Assembly (NCBI RefSeq): GCF_016405985.1
Contig: NZ_JAEFCF010000001.1
Coordinates: forward strand, 62,001-126,000
DNA: 64,000 nucleotides
Direction: 5' to 3'
Source of the DNA: Paracoccus sp. IB05
Lineage (GTDB): Bacteria > Pseudomonadota > Alphaproteobacteria > Rhodobacterales > Rhodobacteraceae
Shown: in pieces, positions 19,600 through 28,748 of the stretch
Layout of the letters: each line of letters begins with the position of its first letter
How positions within the stretch are numbered: position 1 is the first letter of the stretch
The notes under the pieces: generated by a model
What the model saw: the letters and a program-made list of their open reading frames with translations, nothing else
Told to the model about the DNA's origin: nothing
Databases searched by the model: none
Translations under genes and position numbers: made by a program

Positions 19600-21279
19600 T
19601 CACTGAACCCAGGCCGTGCCGACCAGCCAATGGAACTGGCTGGTGAACTCGTAATTGCCAACACGGGCCGAGATCAGGTCGACATCTTTCGGGGTGAACA
19701 TCGGGATCGCCGGGGCGAGCTTCATGAAGTCATAGTCGATATCGCCCCATTCCCTCAGCGCGGCCTCTTGATCGGTCGAACCAAGCGCCATCGCCGCTTT
19801 CATACGGTCATCAAGGCCCTTATCGCAGATCCCCGACATATTGACCGAGCTGTCCGAACCCGGCGTAAAGCTGTCGCAGCCGAAGAGAACATTGAGGAAG
19901 TTCGACGGTGCCGGGTAATCCTGATACCATTGCGTCACCGAGATCTGCACATTGTTATTGGTGTTCTGGATATAGGTGAACTGGATATCGCCCGAGATCG
20001 ACTGCACGGTGGCGTCATAGCCAAGGTCGGTCAGCACGGTCTGCAGATAGGTGCCAACACCGCGCGAGGTCACGGAATCGTCGGTCACCACGGTGACTTT
20101 CTGACCCTTGGTGCCCGAAGCCTCAACCAGCTCCAGCGCCTTGTCCATATCGGGGGCAGACCAGAACTCGCCCGGATCGGCGGTATAGTCGCAGCGGTCG
20201 ACATGGCCGGGCATATCCGGCGGCAGGATGGTGCAGACGGGGGTCGCCAGCGCCGGGCCGCCGAAGATCGAGACCAGCGCATCGCGGTCAACGGCGTAGT
20301 TGATCGCCTGACGGGCCTCGAGGCTGTTGAAAGGCGCGATATTGACGTTCAGCGGCGCATACCACCAGGCCACCAGCGGCGAGACGCGCAGCTGATCGGG
20401 ATGCGAGACGCTGAGTTCCGCCAGACGGTCGGTCGGGACCGGCTCATACATGAAATCGGCCTGGCCATTCAGGATCGCATTGACCGCAGCCTCTTCGGTG
20501 CCGCCGAATGTGTATTCGATCCGGTCAACATAGCCCTTGGGCTGGGCCTCTTTGCTCCATTCCTGGAAATGCGGATTGCGCACCATGATCAGCGAGGCGT
20601 TCGGGTCATAGCTTTCGAACGCATAGGTGCCGGTGCCGGGGATCGGCTCATTGCCGGCATCTTTCGTGATCGTGTCGGCGGGCACGATCGAGGCATGCGG
20701 CACGGCGATCTTGTAGAGGAACTCGGCATCCGGGGCGACGAGGTTGATGGTGATGGTATTGGTCGCAGCATCCCCGATCACGCCGCCTTCCAGCGTGCAG
20801 GTAGCCGCCTCGGCGAGACACTTATCGGCACCGACGATACCATTATAGAAGCTGCCCGAGGTCGGGCTTGAAACCTTGAAGATGCGCTGGAACGAGGCCA
20901 CGACGTCTTCGACCGTCAGATCCTTGCCATTCGAGAATTTGATCCCCTGGCGCAGCTTGAAGGTGTAGGTCTTGCCGTCATTCGACAGCACCGGCATGTC
21001 TTCCGCCAGATCCGGCACCACTTCGGCGCTTTCCGGCCCGTTGACCTTTTTGAACGCCATCAGACCATCATGGGTCCAGATGAACAGCGGCCAGTAACGC
21101 GCGGTATAATTGATCATCGGATCAAGGGTGCCCTCGGAGGAAACACCGAGAAGCTTGAGCGTGCCACCGTAATGGCTCTCATCGGCGAAGGCCGGCATCG
21201 CGGCGCCAAGCGCCAGCGCCGCCGTGCCACACAAAATCCGTCCGCGCATCCGCGACATCAGAGACAGCGATTCACTCAT
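19600..21279 (-). CDS. Peptide ABC transporter substrate-binding protein (SBP_bac_5)
   Basis: This periplasmic binding protein captures peptides for the importer. It has a Sec signal peptide (GTAALALGAAMPAFA, cleaved before DESHYGG) and the DppA/OppA fold, including the LAEDMPVLSNDGKTYTFKLRQG-like strand region and the KFSNGKDLTVEDVVAS segment. Its 559 residues are slightly longer than most. A purine-rich ribosome binding site (GAGGGAG) lies about 12 bases before the ATG at 21279. Conserved family features do not reveal peptide length or stereochemistry preference. Confidence 0.94.
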   Translation of the reverse strand: MSESLSLMSRMRGRILCGTAALALGAAMPAFADESHYGGTLKLLGVSSEGTLDPMINYTARYWPLFIWTHDGLMAFKKVNGPESAEVVPDLAEDMPVLSNDGKTYTFKLRQGIKFSNGKDLTVEDVVASFQRIFKVSSPTSGSFYNGIVGADKCLAEAATCTLEGGVIGDAATNTITINLVAPDAEFLYKIAVPHASIVPADTITKDAGNEPIPGTGTYAFESYDPNASLIMVRNPHFQEWSKEAQPKGYVDRIEYTFGGTEEAAVNAILNGQADFMYEPVPTDRLAELSVSHPDQLRVSPLVAWWYAPLNVNIAPFNSLEARQAINYAVDRDALVSIFGGPALATPVCTILPPDMPGHVDRCDYTADPGEFWSAPDMDKALELVEASGTKGQKVTVVTDDSVTSRGVGTYLQTVLTDLGYDATVQSISGDIQFTYIQNTNNNVQISVTQWYQDYPAPSNFLNVLFGCDSFTPGSDSSVNMSGICDKGLDDRMKAAMALGSTDQEAALREWGDIDYDFMKLAPAIPMFTPKDVDLISARVGNYEFTSQFHWLVGTAWVQ

Positions 21280-21357
21280 GGTAAGAGACTCCCTCGGGGT
21301 GAAATGGCGGTCATTGCCGCCGTGATGGGCCGGCCTTGAGGCCAGAGTTTAACAGGT

Positions 21358-22266
21358 TCAGCGGGCGGCGTCGCATTCCGCAAGGAAGGCGGCAACCAGA
21401 GTTATACAAGCGTCGAATTCCTCGACATGCGGCATATGGCTCGCATTCGGGAAGATATGCCAGCGGGTATCGGGAATATTCTCGGCGAAGGGTTGAATCG
21501 TCGCCGGGGTAGCCTCGTCATAGGCCCCGGATATAAGCAGCACCGGCACGGTGATCCTGTGGACCCGGTCGCTGACATCCCAGTCTTTCAGGCTGCCGGT
21601 GATGTGGAATTCATTCGGGCCGATCATCAGATTATAGACATGCGCATCTGCCGCCATCGCGCGATTGGTGCGCAGCACCTCCTCGGGCGCGGGGTCGAGA
21701 CGGCAGACATGGCGGGCGTTGAAGGCTTTGGTCGCCAGGGCGTAATCGGGGTGATCGGTGGTGCCTGCGGCCTCATGCAGGTCAAGAACCGCCCGGACAT
21801 CAGCCGGCAGATCCGCACGCAGCCGGGCAGTCTCGCTGATCCATATGGGCATCGAGGCCGGGCTGTCGGCGAGGATCAGCGACACAAGGCCAGGGGGCTG
21901 CGTCACGCCGAATTCGGCGCCCAGCATCCCGCCCCAGGACTGGCCAAGTAGATGATAGCGCGACAGCCCCAGATGCGCGATCAGGGTCCGGAGTTCATTG
22001 AGAAACAGATCGACCGTCCAGAAATCGGCCCCCTTTTCGGGCAGCCGCGTCGAATTGCCATTGCCGATCTGATCGTAATGGATGACGGCGCGCCCGGTTT
22101 CAGCAATCGCTGCGAAGCTTTCGACATAATCCCAGGTACAGCCCGGCCCGCCATGCGCCACGATCAGCGGCGGCAGGTCTGATCCCAGGTCACCGGCGAT
22201 GCGATACCAGGTCTCATAAGGCCCGAAAGCAGCAAAGCCTTCGGTGATTTTCGCGGTTGTATACAT
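21358..22266 (-). CDS. Proline iminopeptidase-like alpha/beta hydrolase (S33)
   Basis: This is a cytoplasmic serine peptidase of the proline iminopeptidase/L-amino acid amidase group (S33), removing N-terminal Pro or another residue from short peptides. Visible are the oxyanion HGGPG motif (IVAHGGPGCTWDYVE), the nucleophile elbow GQSWGG, and the C-terminal catalytic His in NASHMPHVEE. The ATG at 22266 has a GGAGGGG ribosome binding site 7-8 bases upstream, better than the ATG at 22314. It yields 302 residues, the usual size. It sits between the D-aminopeptidase and the peptide-binding protein genes. Confidence 0.92.
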   Translation of the reverse strand: MYTTAKITEGFAAFGPYETWYRIAGDLGSDLPPLIVAHGGPGCTWDYVESFAAIAETGRAVIHYDQIGNGNSTRLPEKGADFWTVDLFLNELRTLIAHLGLSRYHLLGQSWGGMLGAEFGVTQPPGLVSLILADSPASMPIWISETARLRADLPADVRAVLDLHEAAGTTDHPDYALATKAFNARHVCRLDPAPEEVLRTNRAMAADAHVYNLMIGPNEFHITGSLKDWDVSDRVHRITVPVLLISGAYDEATPATIQPFAENIPDTRWHIFPNASHMPHVEEFDACITLVAAFLAECDAAR

Positions 22267-22316
22267 GCCAGTTCCCCTCCGGTTATCCCGGAAAATCCCC
22301 TTCCGCCCTGCCAAAT

Positions 22317-23879
22317 TCAGTCATGGCGGACATAGTCGAGCCCCCGCGCCAGCCAGCAGCCAAGGCCAAAGCCAGTCACCCGACCTGAAGCGTCGCGCCG
22401 GATCCGCAGCGTCCAGTCGCCCGGCGCCGGCGCATCCATCGCGCGCCTTGTGCGGATCAGCCAGGTATCGGGGCCGGCGGCCAGAACCGGCTCCATCCGC
22501 CCCGCGCCAAGCCGGCCGGAAAAGAGGGCAAAGACCGCCCCGTCCTGCGCCTCGAGCCGCAGCGAAGTGCCGGTTTCCGCGCAATGATACTGCCCCGCAA
22601 TCTCTGCGCCATCGGCCGTTTCAAGCGGCGCAAGCGGCACCAGCAGAGTGTCGATATTGTCGCGCAACCGGCGCATATGCAGCCGGTCGCCCCGGCGTTC
22701 CAGCCGCACCTCCTCCGAGGCGAGGACGCCCGGTGCGGCCTGGTGCAGGGTCTCGGGCCCGGTGGCGAAATTCAGCTTCACCGCCGTAGCCGCCGGTTCC
22801 AGCCGCGCGATCAGCCCGGTCTCGGGGCAAAGCCACTGGCTCTCCCAGCCGGGCTCAACCGGCAGCGGCGCGGGCTCGGCCTGGCCAAGCGCCGCACGCA
22901 TCAGAAAGAGCGCCGCATCATGGGCCGAGGCCTCGTGGTTGAACATCACCACCACCGAGATCCGCGCCTCAGCCGCATGGAAGCGCTGCGCCCGAAATCC
23001 CCGGAGCGCGCCGCCATGGCCGGTCAGCGCCACGCCGCCAAGCGTCTCATGCACGAGGCCAAAGCTGTAAAATGCGGGATTGCCATCGCTGAACGCGACC
23101 GGCGCCGAGAGGCGGCGATAGATCCCGTTTTCGTCGTCGCGCGTCGCGTCGATCCAGGCCTCATAGGCCAGCATATCATCAAGCGAAGCCGAGATCCCGG
23201 CATCCCCCACCCAGAAAACACCGTTATCCGCCGGGAAAAAACCGGTCGAATCAGTGCCTTCATAGCCGGTGACACCGTCTTCGGGCTGTCTGGTATCAGA
23301 GGTCAGGGTCGCGGTCTTCATCCCCGCCGGCCCCCAGATATGCTGATGATACAGATCAATCAGCGCACGACCATTCGCCTTGCGGATCAGTTCGGGCAAG
23401 AGGCGGAAGTTGCAGTTGCAATAGGAATAGCCGGTCCCGGGTGCGAAATGGCCCTTGCGGATCGCGGCGACCATCGGCACGGCCTCATCCTCCGAAAAGA
23501 CCTGCTCGGCGGTCGCGCCCTCGACCACTGTCATCGCCCAGTAATCGCGCAGCCCCGACTGGTTGTGACACATCTGGCGGACCAGCGGGCGCGGGCTTTC
23601 CAGACCCGGAAGGAAGTCAGGCAGCACGGCGTCCAGCGCCTCGGGCGCCCCGAATTCCGCGAGAACCGCGCCACAGGTGAACTGTTTCGAGATCGAACAG
23701 ATCGGCAGGCGTGTCGCCCGCGTCATGGGCTGATGGCGGTCCAGACTGGCATAGCCCCAGGCCCGCGCGGCCACCTCGCGCCCGTCCTGCAAGACAACCG
23801 CAACGCCTCCCGGCCCGGCAAAACGGCGCGGCAACAGATCGAGGGCTTTTGCAAGCGGGAGGGGAGAAGTGCTGGTCAT
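22317..23879 (-). CDS. dap: D-aminopeptidase (S12, Dap/DmpB type)
   Basis: This enzyme releases N-terminal D-amino acids from peptides and amides. The 520-residue length equals the Ochrobactrum anthropi enzyme as I recall it. The penicillin-binding-fold motifs occur at the same positions: Ser62-x-x-Lys65 (CSISKQF), Tyr153-x-Asn155 (YSYCNCNFR), and His288-Gly-Gly (TGHGGALRG). Other matching stretches are NQSGLRDYWA, DATRDDENGIYRRLSAP and the C-terminal GCWLARGLDY, including the two C-terminal lipocalin-like domains. As first gene of the peptide-importer operon it suggests uptake and use of D-residue peptides such as cell-wall fragments. Confidence 0.94.
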   Translation of the reverse strand: MTSTSPLPLAKALDLLPRRFAGPGGVAVVLQDGREVAARAWGYASLDRHQPMTRATRLPICSISKQFTCGAVLAEFGAPEALDAVLPDFLPGLESPRPLVRQMCHNQSGLRDYWAMTVVEGATAEQVFSEDEAVPMVAAIRKGHFAPGTGYSYCNCNFRLLPELIRKANGRALIDLYHQHIWGPAGMKTATLTSDTRQPEDGVTGYEGTDSTGFFPADNGVFWVGDAGISASLDDMLAYEAWIDATRDDENGIYRRLSAPVAFSDGNPAFYSFGLVHETLGGVALTGHGGALRGFRAQRFHAAEARISVVVMFNHEASAHDAALFLMRAALGQAEPAPLPVEPGWESQWLCPETGLIARLEPAATAVKLNFATGPETLHQAAPGVLASEEVRLERRGDRLHMRRLRDNIDTLLVPLAPLETADGAEIAGQYHCAETGTSLRLEAQDGAVFALFSGRLGAGRMEPVLAAGPDTWLIRTRRAMDAPAPGDWTLRIRRDASGRVTGFGLGCWLARGLDYVRHD

Positions 23880-24081
23880 GATCTGCGCATCTATTGCCGG
23901 AAACCGGCAGAGTTCAAGAGGGTGACTGCCGCCCTCCCGGTGCCCGCAGAGAAGGTTACGGCATCTCCTGCGACCAGGGAGAAATCGGCCATTGCCGAAA
24001 TTGGATAGTCAGACCCGGAGGAGAGGCGAATAGTGGCCGGATCAAAATCAAAAAACTCGCATCCAACAGGGAAACATCACC

Positions 24082-25305
24082 ATGAGGAAAACCTCTCCGC
24101 CACTGCTGATGAATCGCCGCCGCCTGCTGACCACCGGCGCCGTTGCTCTGGCTGCACCGGCTCTTCTGCCGCGCAGCGCCTTCAGCCAGACCCATAAGAC
24201 CATCAAAATCGGCGGCGCGGTGCCGCTTTCCGGTCCGGTCGCCTATTGGGGCCACTCGACTGCCCAGGGCTTTACCGACGGGGCTGCCGTGATCAATGCC
24301 GCCGGCGGCGTCATGATCAATGGCGAGCCGCATATGCTTGAGGTCATCGACTATGACACCAAGGGCGAGGTCGCCGACAGCCGCGCCGCCACCCTGCGCC
24401 TCGTCGAGCAGGACAAGGTGAAATATGTCTATAGCCAGGCCGCCGCCTCGACGGTTGGCATGTTGCAGGTGACCGAACCCGCCGGCGTGTTGTCGATTGT
24501 CGCCTGCTGGGGCTATCTTGAGCTATTCGGCAAGGACTACCCGCTGCATTTCCGCGCCGAAATGTCGGATTATGAACAAGGGTTCGCCTACCTCCCCTTC
24601 ATGCAGGAAAAATACGGCAAGGACGCACTGAAGACGGCCGCTTTCATTGGCCCGAATGACCAGGACGGCACCGATTGCCATGCCTCTTACAAGCGGCTGA
24701 TGGATTATTACGGCATCACCCAGAAATCGGCCGAATTCTACAATTGGGAAGACACCGATTTCTATCCCATCGTCGCGAAGACCATTTCTGACCGGCCCGA
24801 TTTTATCGTAACCTCGCCCTCGCCCCCCGGCATCACCGCCTCGATCGTCAAGGCAGCGCGCGAGCTGGGCTATACCGGCCCGATCTCGTCGCCGGCCGCG
24901 TCCGAAACCACGACGATCCTTGAGGTTGCGGGCGAACATGCCGACGGCGTCGTGCTGCCGGTGACCAATGTCTCGCCTTCGACCGACACACAGAAAGCCA
25001 TCGAGAAGCGCTTTATGGACCGCTTTGGCACTTTCAACGCGCTGGCAGGCAACTATTCCTGGTGGATCTATTCGCTGAAAGCCGCCTGGGAGATGGCGGG
25101 CACCGCCGAAGACACCAAAGCCGTCGCCGAGGCGCTGGCGCAGGTGCAGCTGGATGACACCTATGTCGGCCATGTGAAATGGGGCGGCGAGAAGTCTTTC
25201 GGCGTGGCGCGCCAGGGCATTTACGACTGTTACACCACCACCATCGACAAGGGCGTGGCCCAGGTCGAAGACGTGCGATTCCCCGCCCTTCCCGACGATT
25301 ACTGA
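24082..25305 (+). CDS. Branched-chain/amide-type ABC transporter substrate-binding protein
   Basis: This is a periplasmic binding protein of the Peripla_BP_6 (LivJ/UrtA/AmiC-like) class, 407 residues. The signal region NRRRLLTTGAVALAAPALLP contains consecutive arginines before a hydrophobic core, so Tat export is possible. The mature start IKIGGAVPLSGPVAYWG is typical of the family. It leads an operon with two Liv-type permeases and two ATPases, followed by catabolic genes for an amine or polyol. The ligand is probably the substrate of those enzymes rather than a branched-chain amino acid, but this is inference from context. Confidence 0.9.
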   Translation: MRKTSPPLLMNRRRLLTTGAVALAAPALLPRSAFSQTHKTIKIGGAVPLSGPVAYWGHSTAQGFTDGAAVINAAGGVMINGEPHMLEVIDYDTKGEVADSRAATLRLVEQDKVKYVYSQAAASTVGMLQVTEPAGVLSIVACWGYLELFGKDYPLHFRAEMSDYEQGFAYLPFMQEKYGKDALKTAAFIGPNDQDGTDCHASYKRLMDYYGITQKSAEFYNWEDTDFYPIVAKTISDRPDFIVTSPSPPGITASIVKAARELGYTGPISSPAASETTTILEVAGEHADGVVLPVTNVSPSTDTQKAIEKRFMDRFGTFNALAGNYSWWIYSLKAAWEMAGTAEDTKAVAEALAQVQLDDTYVGHVKWGGEKSFGVARQGIYDCYTTTIDKGVAQVEDVRFPALPDDY

Positions 25306-25322
25306 TCATTCTGGCAATGCTG

Positions 25323-25346
25323 CCGGCCCGGGGTGATCCGGGCCGG
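25323..25346 (+). terminator. Hairpin between binding-protein and permease genes
   Basis: A perfect 9-bp G/C stem (25323-25331 with 25338-25346) with loop GGTGAT lies 18 bases after the binding-protein stop. There is no U-tract. Hairpins here are commonly used in ABC operons to stabilise the binding-protein mRNA or reduce read-through into permease genes, giving an excess of binding protein. Confidence 0.5.
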
Positions 25347-25406
25347 TAAAGGCGGCAGGCGCGGTCTGTCGTCTGTATTCTGTGCGGCCTCCGGAGTATT
25401 CCACGC

Positions 25407-26270
25407 ATGAGCGACTTTCTGCAAATGGGCCTGACCGGCCTGAGCCTCGGCCTGATGTATGCGCTGATCGCCATCGGGTTGACGCTGATTTTCGGGGTGA
25501 TGCGCATCATCCAATATGCGCATGGCGAGATGTTCATGCTGGGCGCCTTTGCCCTGTATTACTGGCATGCAGAGCTGGGCCTGCCCTATTGGGCGGGGGT
25601 GGCGTTTTCCGCCGGGCTGATCTTCTGCCTTGGCGCGGTCTTGCAGGTGGTGCTGTTCAAGCCCTTGCAGGGTAAGAACATTCTCTACTCGCTCGCGGTG
25701 TCTCTGGGATTGGTCCTGATCATCTCGGGCTCGGGTCAGCTCCTGTTCGGGACCACGACCAAGGGCATCCCTTCCGCTGTTTCCGGCGGCATGCTGATCG
25801 GCGGCGCCTATCTGTCCTATGAGCGGATCGTGATTTCGGCGGTTTCCATCGGGCTGATCATCGCGCTCTGGGCCTTCCTGCGCCATTCGGTCACCGGCTT
25901 TGCCATTCGCGCCGTGGCCGAAGACCCGCAGACCGCCGCATTGCAGGGGATCCGTACCGACCGCATCCACTGGATCGCCTTTGGCATCGGATCGGCCATG
26001 GCGGCGATTGCGGGCTGTATGATGGGCACGCTTCTGTCGATCGTGCCGACCATGGGCTTTCTGGCCACGATCAAGGCCTTCATGATCGTGATCATGGGGG
26101 GGCTCGGATCGGTGATCGGTGCGCTGGTTGGCGGGCTGATCCTTGGCATGATCGACTCGGTGATCACCACCACCATCTCGGGCGATATCGCGATCATCCT
26201 GAGCTTCGTGGTGATCTTCCTGATCCTCGTCTTCCGGCCCTCGGGGCTCTTTGGCCAGAACTGGGACTAA
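25407..26270 (+). CDS. ABC transporter permease, LivH type
   Basis: This is one of two inner-membrane permeases of the Liv/Urt-type importer, 287 residues and about eight TM helices. It has LMYALIAIGLTLIFGVMRII near the N-terminus, the hallmark first helix of LivH proteins, and the EAA-like cytoplasmic loop AVAEDPQTAALQGIRTDRIH. It is followed 10 bases later by the LivM-type gene. Substrate is unknown. Confidence 0.94.
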   Translation: MSDFLQMGLTGLSLGLMYALIAIGLTLIFGVMRIIQYAHGEMFMLGAFALYYWHAELGLPYWAGVAFSAGLIFCLGAVLQVVLFKPLQGKNILYSLAVSLGLVLIISGSGQLLFGTTTKGIPSAVSGGMLIGGAYLSYERIVISAVSIGLIIALWAFLRHSVTGFAIRAVAEDPQTAALQGIRTDRIHWIAFGIGSAMAAIAGCMMGTLLSIVPTMGFLATIKAFMIVIMGGLGSVIGALVGGLILGMIDSVITTTISGDIAIILSFVVIFLILVFRPSGLFGQNWD

Positions 26271-26280
26271 GGGGGCGATC

Positions 26281-27261
26281 ATGGATAAATCAGACATCAT
26301 CGCCAGGCCGAACCGCCTTGTCTGGGGCGGGCTCCTCGCCCTCGCCCTCGTCGCACCGGCGCTGGTCGGCTTCGACCTCTACATGATCCATGTCGGCATC
26401 ACGATCAGCTTCAACGTGGCGCTGGCCACCAGCCTCTGGATGATCTGGTCGCTGGGCGTGATCTCTTTCGCCCATGCCGGTTTCATGGGGATCGGCGCCT
26501 ATGCCTCGGCGCTGGTGCTGACGAAACTGGGGCTTTCGATGTGGTATGGCCTGTGGATCGGCGCCGCAGTCTCTGCGCTATTCGCCATGCTGATCGCGGT
26601 GCCCCTGATGCGGACGCGAGCGGTGTATTTCTTCATGGCCTCCTGGGCGGTGGGCGAGGTGATCAAACGCAACTTCGCCTATTTCAAGGATTTCTTCGGC
26701 GGCTGGGACGGGGTCTTCGACATCAAACCGCCGGTCCTCGACCTTGGCTTCCTGCAAATCGACTTTGCGAACCGCATCGCCTATTACTATCTGGCGCTGT
26801 TCTTCGTCTCGCTTACGGTCTGGATCATCTACCGCATGAACGCGTCGCGCACCGGCACGATCTGGTGGGCGATCCATGAAAACGAGCTGCTGGCGCAACA
26901 TACCGGCATCAATGTCTTCCGCCAGAAGGTCGTCTGTTTCACCATCGCCTGCACCCTCGTCGGCGTGATCGGCGCGCTTTACGCGCATTACCAGACCTAT
27001 ATCAGCCCCAAAAGTTTCGACATCTGGAAGTCGGAATTCGCGCTGGTGCATCTGATCGTCGGCGGGCTGACCACAGTTGGCGGGCCGGTCGCGGGCGCGA
27101 TCTCTCTGACCATGGTCGATGAGGCTTTGCGCGCGACCGGCTATTTCCGCACCATCTTCTTCGGTGTCGTGCTGATCGCCTCGGTCCTGCTTCTGCCAGG
27201 CGGGCTTGAGACGGTCCCCGCCCGTATCCGCAAGCTCTTCAACCGCAATTCGCAGAAGTGA
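26281..27261 (+). CDS. ABC transporter permease, LivM type
   Basis: This is the second permease, 326 residues from the ATG at 26281, which is preceded by GGGGGCGATC; an ATG at 26251 inside livH is less likely. TM segments start with LVWGGLLALALVAPALVGFD, and the FAHAGFMGIGAYASALVLTK stretch is characteristic of LivM. The EAA-type loop reads WWAIHENELLAQHTGINVFR. It pairs with the LivH-like subunit to form the pore. Confidence 0.94.
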   Translation: MDKSDIIARPNRLVWGGLLALALVAPALVGFDLYMIHVGITISFNVALATSLWMIWSLGVISFAHAGFMGIGAYASALVLTKLGLSMWYGLWIGAAVSALFAMLIAVPLMRTRAVYFFMASWAVGEVIKRNFAYFKDFFGGWDGVFDIKPPVLDLGFLQIDFANRIAYYYLALFFVSLTVWIIYRMNASRTGTIWWAIHENELLAQHTGINVFRQKVVCFTIACTLVGVIGALYAHYQTYISPKSFDIWKSEFALVHLIVGGLTTVGGPVAGAISLTMVDEALRATGYFRTIFFGVVLIASVLLLPGGLETVPARIRKLFNRNSQK

Positions 27262-27270
27262 GGCCTCGTC

Positions 27271-28041
27271 ATGCATGAATTAGAGGCGCGTGGCCTTCAG
27301 ATGAAATTCGGCGGGGTGACCGCGATTGCCGGCCTCGACCTGACGGTCGAGGAAGGTGAGATCCGCGGGCTGATCGGCCCGAATGGCGCCGGCAAGACCA
27401 CGTTTTTCAACGCCTGTTCCGGGCGCTATCCGGTAACGGCCGGGGAAATCCGCTACCGGGGCCAGAAGATCAGCGGCATGAAACCGCATCAGATCGCGGC
27501 AGAGGGGCTGGTCAGGACCTTCCAGCATGTGACGCTGTTCAAACAGTTTTCCGTGCTGAAAAACGTGGTGGCCGGGAATTACCTCCATTCCCGCCATTCC
27601 TATTGGGGATCGCTGCTGCGCACCCGCAAAACGCGCGAGGCCGAGGCCGGATCGGTCGCCCGCGCGCGTGAAATCCTTGATTTCGTGGGGCTGGGGGCGC
27701 TGATGGATCAACAGGCCTCCACCCTGGCACATGGGCATCAGAAGATGCTCGGTATCGCCATCGCGCTGGCCGCCGAGCCGAAGATGCTGCTTCTCGACGA
27801 GCCCTGCGCCGGCATGAACAGCGATGAGAGCCGCGAGATGATCCATCTCGTCCGCCGCATCCGCGAAACCGGCATCACCATCATGCTGATCGAACATGAC
27901 ATGAAGGTGGTGATGGGGCTGTGCGACCGCATCACGGTCCTGAATTTCGGCAATGAGATCGCCGACGGCACGCCCGAAGCGGTGCGCGCCAATGCGCAGG
28001 TGCGCGAAGCCTATCTGGGGAGCCAGGCCCATGTTGCTTGA
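27271..28041 (+). CDS. ABC transporter ATP-binding protein, LivG type
   Basis: This is an ATPase subunit of the importer, 256 residues. Walker A is GPNGAGKTT, followed by the LivG-type ISGMKPHQIAAEGLVRTFQH. The signature is LAHGHQKMLGIAIAL, the Gln-His variant of LivG rather than LSGGQ. Walker B is MLLLDEPCAGM, and the switch His is in MLIEHDM. The last codons overlap the LivF-type gene by 11 bases, so the two ATPases are co-translated and probably form a heterodimer. Confidence 0.95.
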   Translation: MHELEARGLQMKFGGVTAIAGLDLTVEEGEIRGLIGPNGAGKTTFFNACSGRYPVTAGEIRYRGQKISGMKPHQIAAEGLVRTFQHVTLFKQFSVLKNVVAGNYLHSRHSYWGSLLRTRKTREAEAGSVARAREILDFVGLGALMDQQASTLAHGHQKMLGIAIALAAEPKMLLLDEPCAGMNSDESREMIHLVRRIRETGITIMLIEHDMKVVMGLCDRITVLNFGNEIADGTPEAVRANAQVREAYLGSQAHVA

Positions 28042-28738
28042 GATACGCGATCTGTGGGTCCATTACGGCAAGGTCGAGGCGGTCAAAGGCGTCTCGATGG
28101 CGCTGGAAGAGGGCGGCGTCATCACCCTGATCGGGGCGAATGGCGCGGGAAAAAGCTCGATCCTGAAGGCGGTTTCGGGGCTGGAAAAACCGTCGCGCGG
28201 CGAGGTGCGTTTCAATGGCCAGGTGATCACCGGGCGTCCCGCTCATGAGATCGTCGGCCTTGGCATCGTCAATGTCCCCGAAGGGCGCAAGCTCTTCAAG
28301 CTGATGACGGTGAAGGAAAATCTGCGTATCGGCGCCTATCTCGACAGCGACCGCGCGCGGATCGCAAAGGGGATCGAAGAGGTGTTCGACCGCTTCCCCA
28401 TCCTGCGCGAGAAACAGAACCAGCCGGCGGGAAAGCTTTCGGGCGGGCAACAGCAGATGGTCGCAATCGGTCGGGCGCTGATGGCAAGGCCGAAGGTTCT
28501 TCTGATGGACGAGCCGTCGCTGGGCCTTTCGCCGGTGATGATCGACGAGATCGCGGCGCTGATCCGTGAATTGCGCGCCTCTGGCCTGTCGATCGTGCTG
28601 GTCGAACAGAATGCAAGCCTTGCGCTGCAGCTTTCCGATCATGGTTACGTGCTCGAAACCGGGGCGATTGCGCTGCAGGGCCGGTCCGCCGATCTGCTGA
28701 CCGACCCCGAAGTCGCCCGCGCCTATCTCGGCGCCTGA
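28031..28738 (+). CDS. ABC transporter ATP-binding protein, LivF type
   Basis: This is the second ATPase, 235 residues from the ATG at 28031 (MLLEIRDLWVHYGKVEAVKG), inside the end of livG. Walker A is GANGAGKSS, the signature is LSGGQQQMVAIGRAL and Walker B is VLLMDEPSLGLSP, followed by the LivF-type IVLVEQNASLAL. The family-typical IVNVPEGRKLFKLMTVKENL is present. An earlier ATG in the same frame would overlap livG by about 90 bases and lacks homology. Confidence 0.95.
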   Translation: MLLEIRDLWVHYGKVEAVKGVSMALEEGGVITLIGANGAGKSSILKAVSGLEKPSRGEVRFNGQVITGRPAHEIVGLGIVNVPEGRKLFKLMTVKENLRIGAYLDSDRARIAKGIEEVFDRFPILREKQNQPAGKLSGGQQQMVAIGRALMARPKVLLMDEPSLGLSPVMIDEIAALIRELRASGLSIVLVEQNASLALQLSDHGYVLETGAIALQGRSADLLTDPEVARAYLGA

Positions 28739-28748
28739 GGAAAAGACG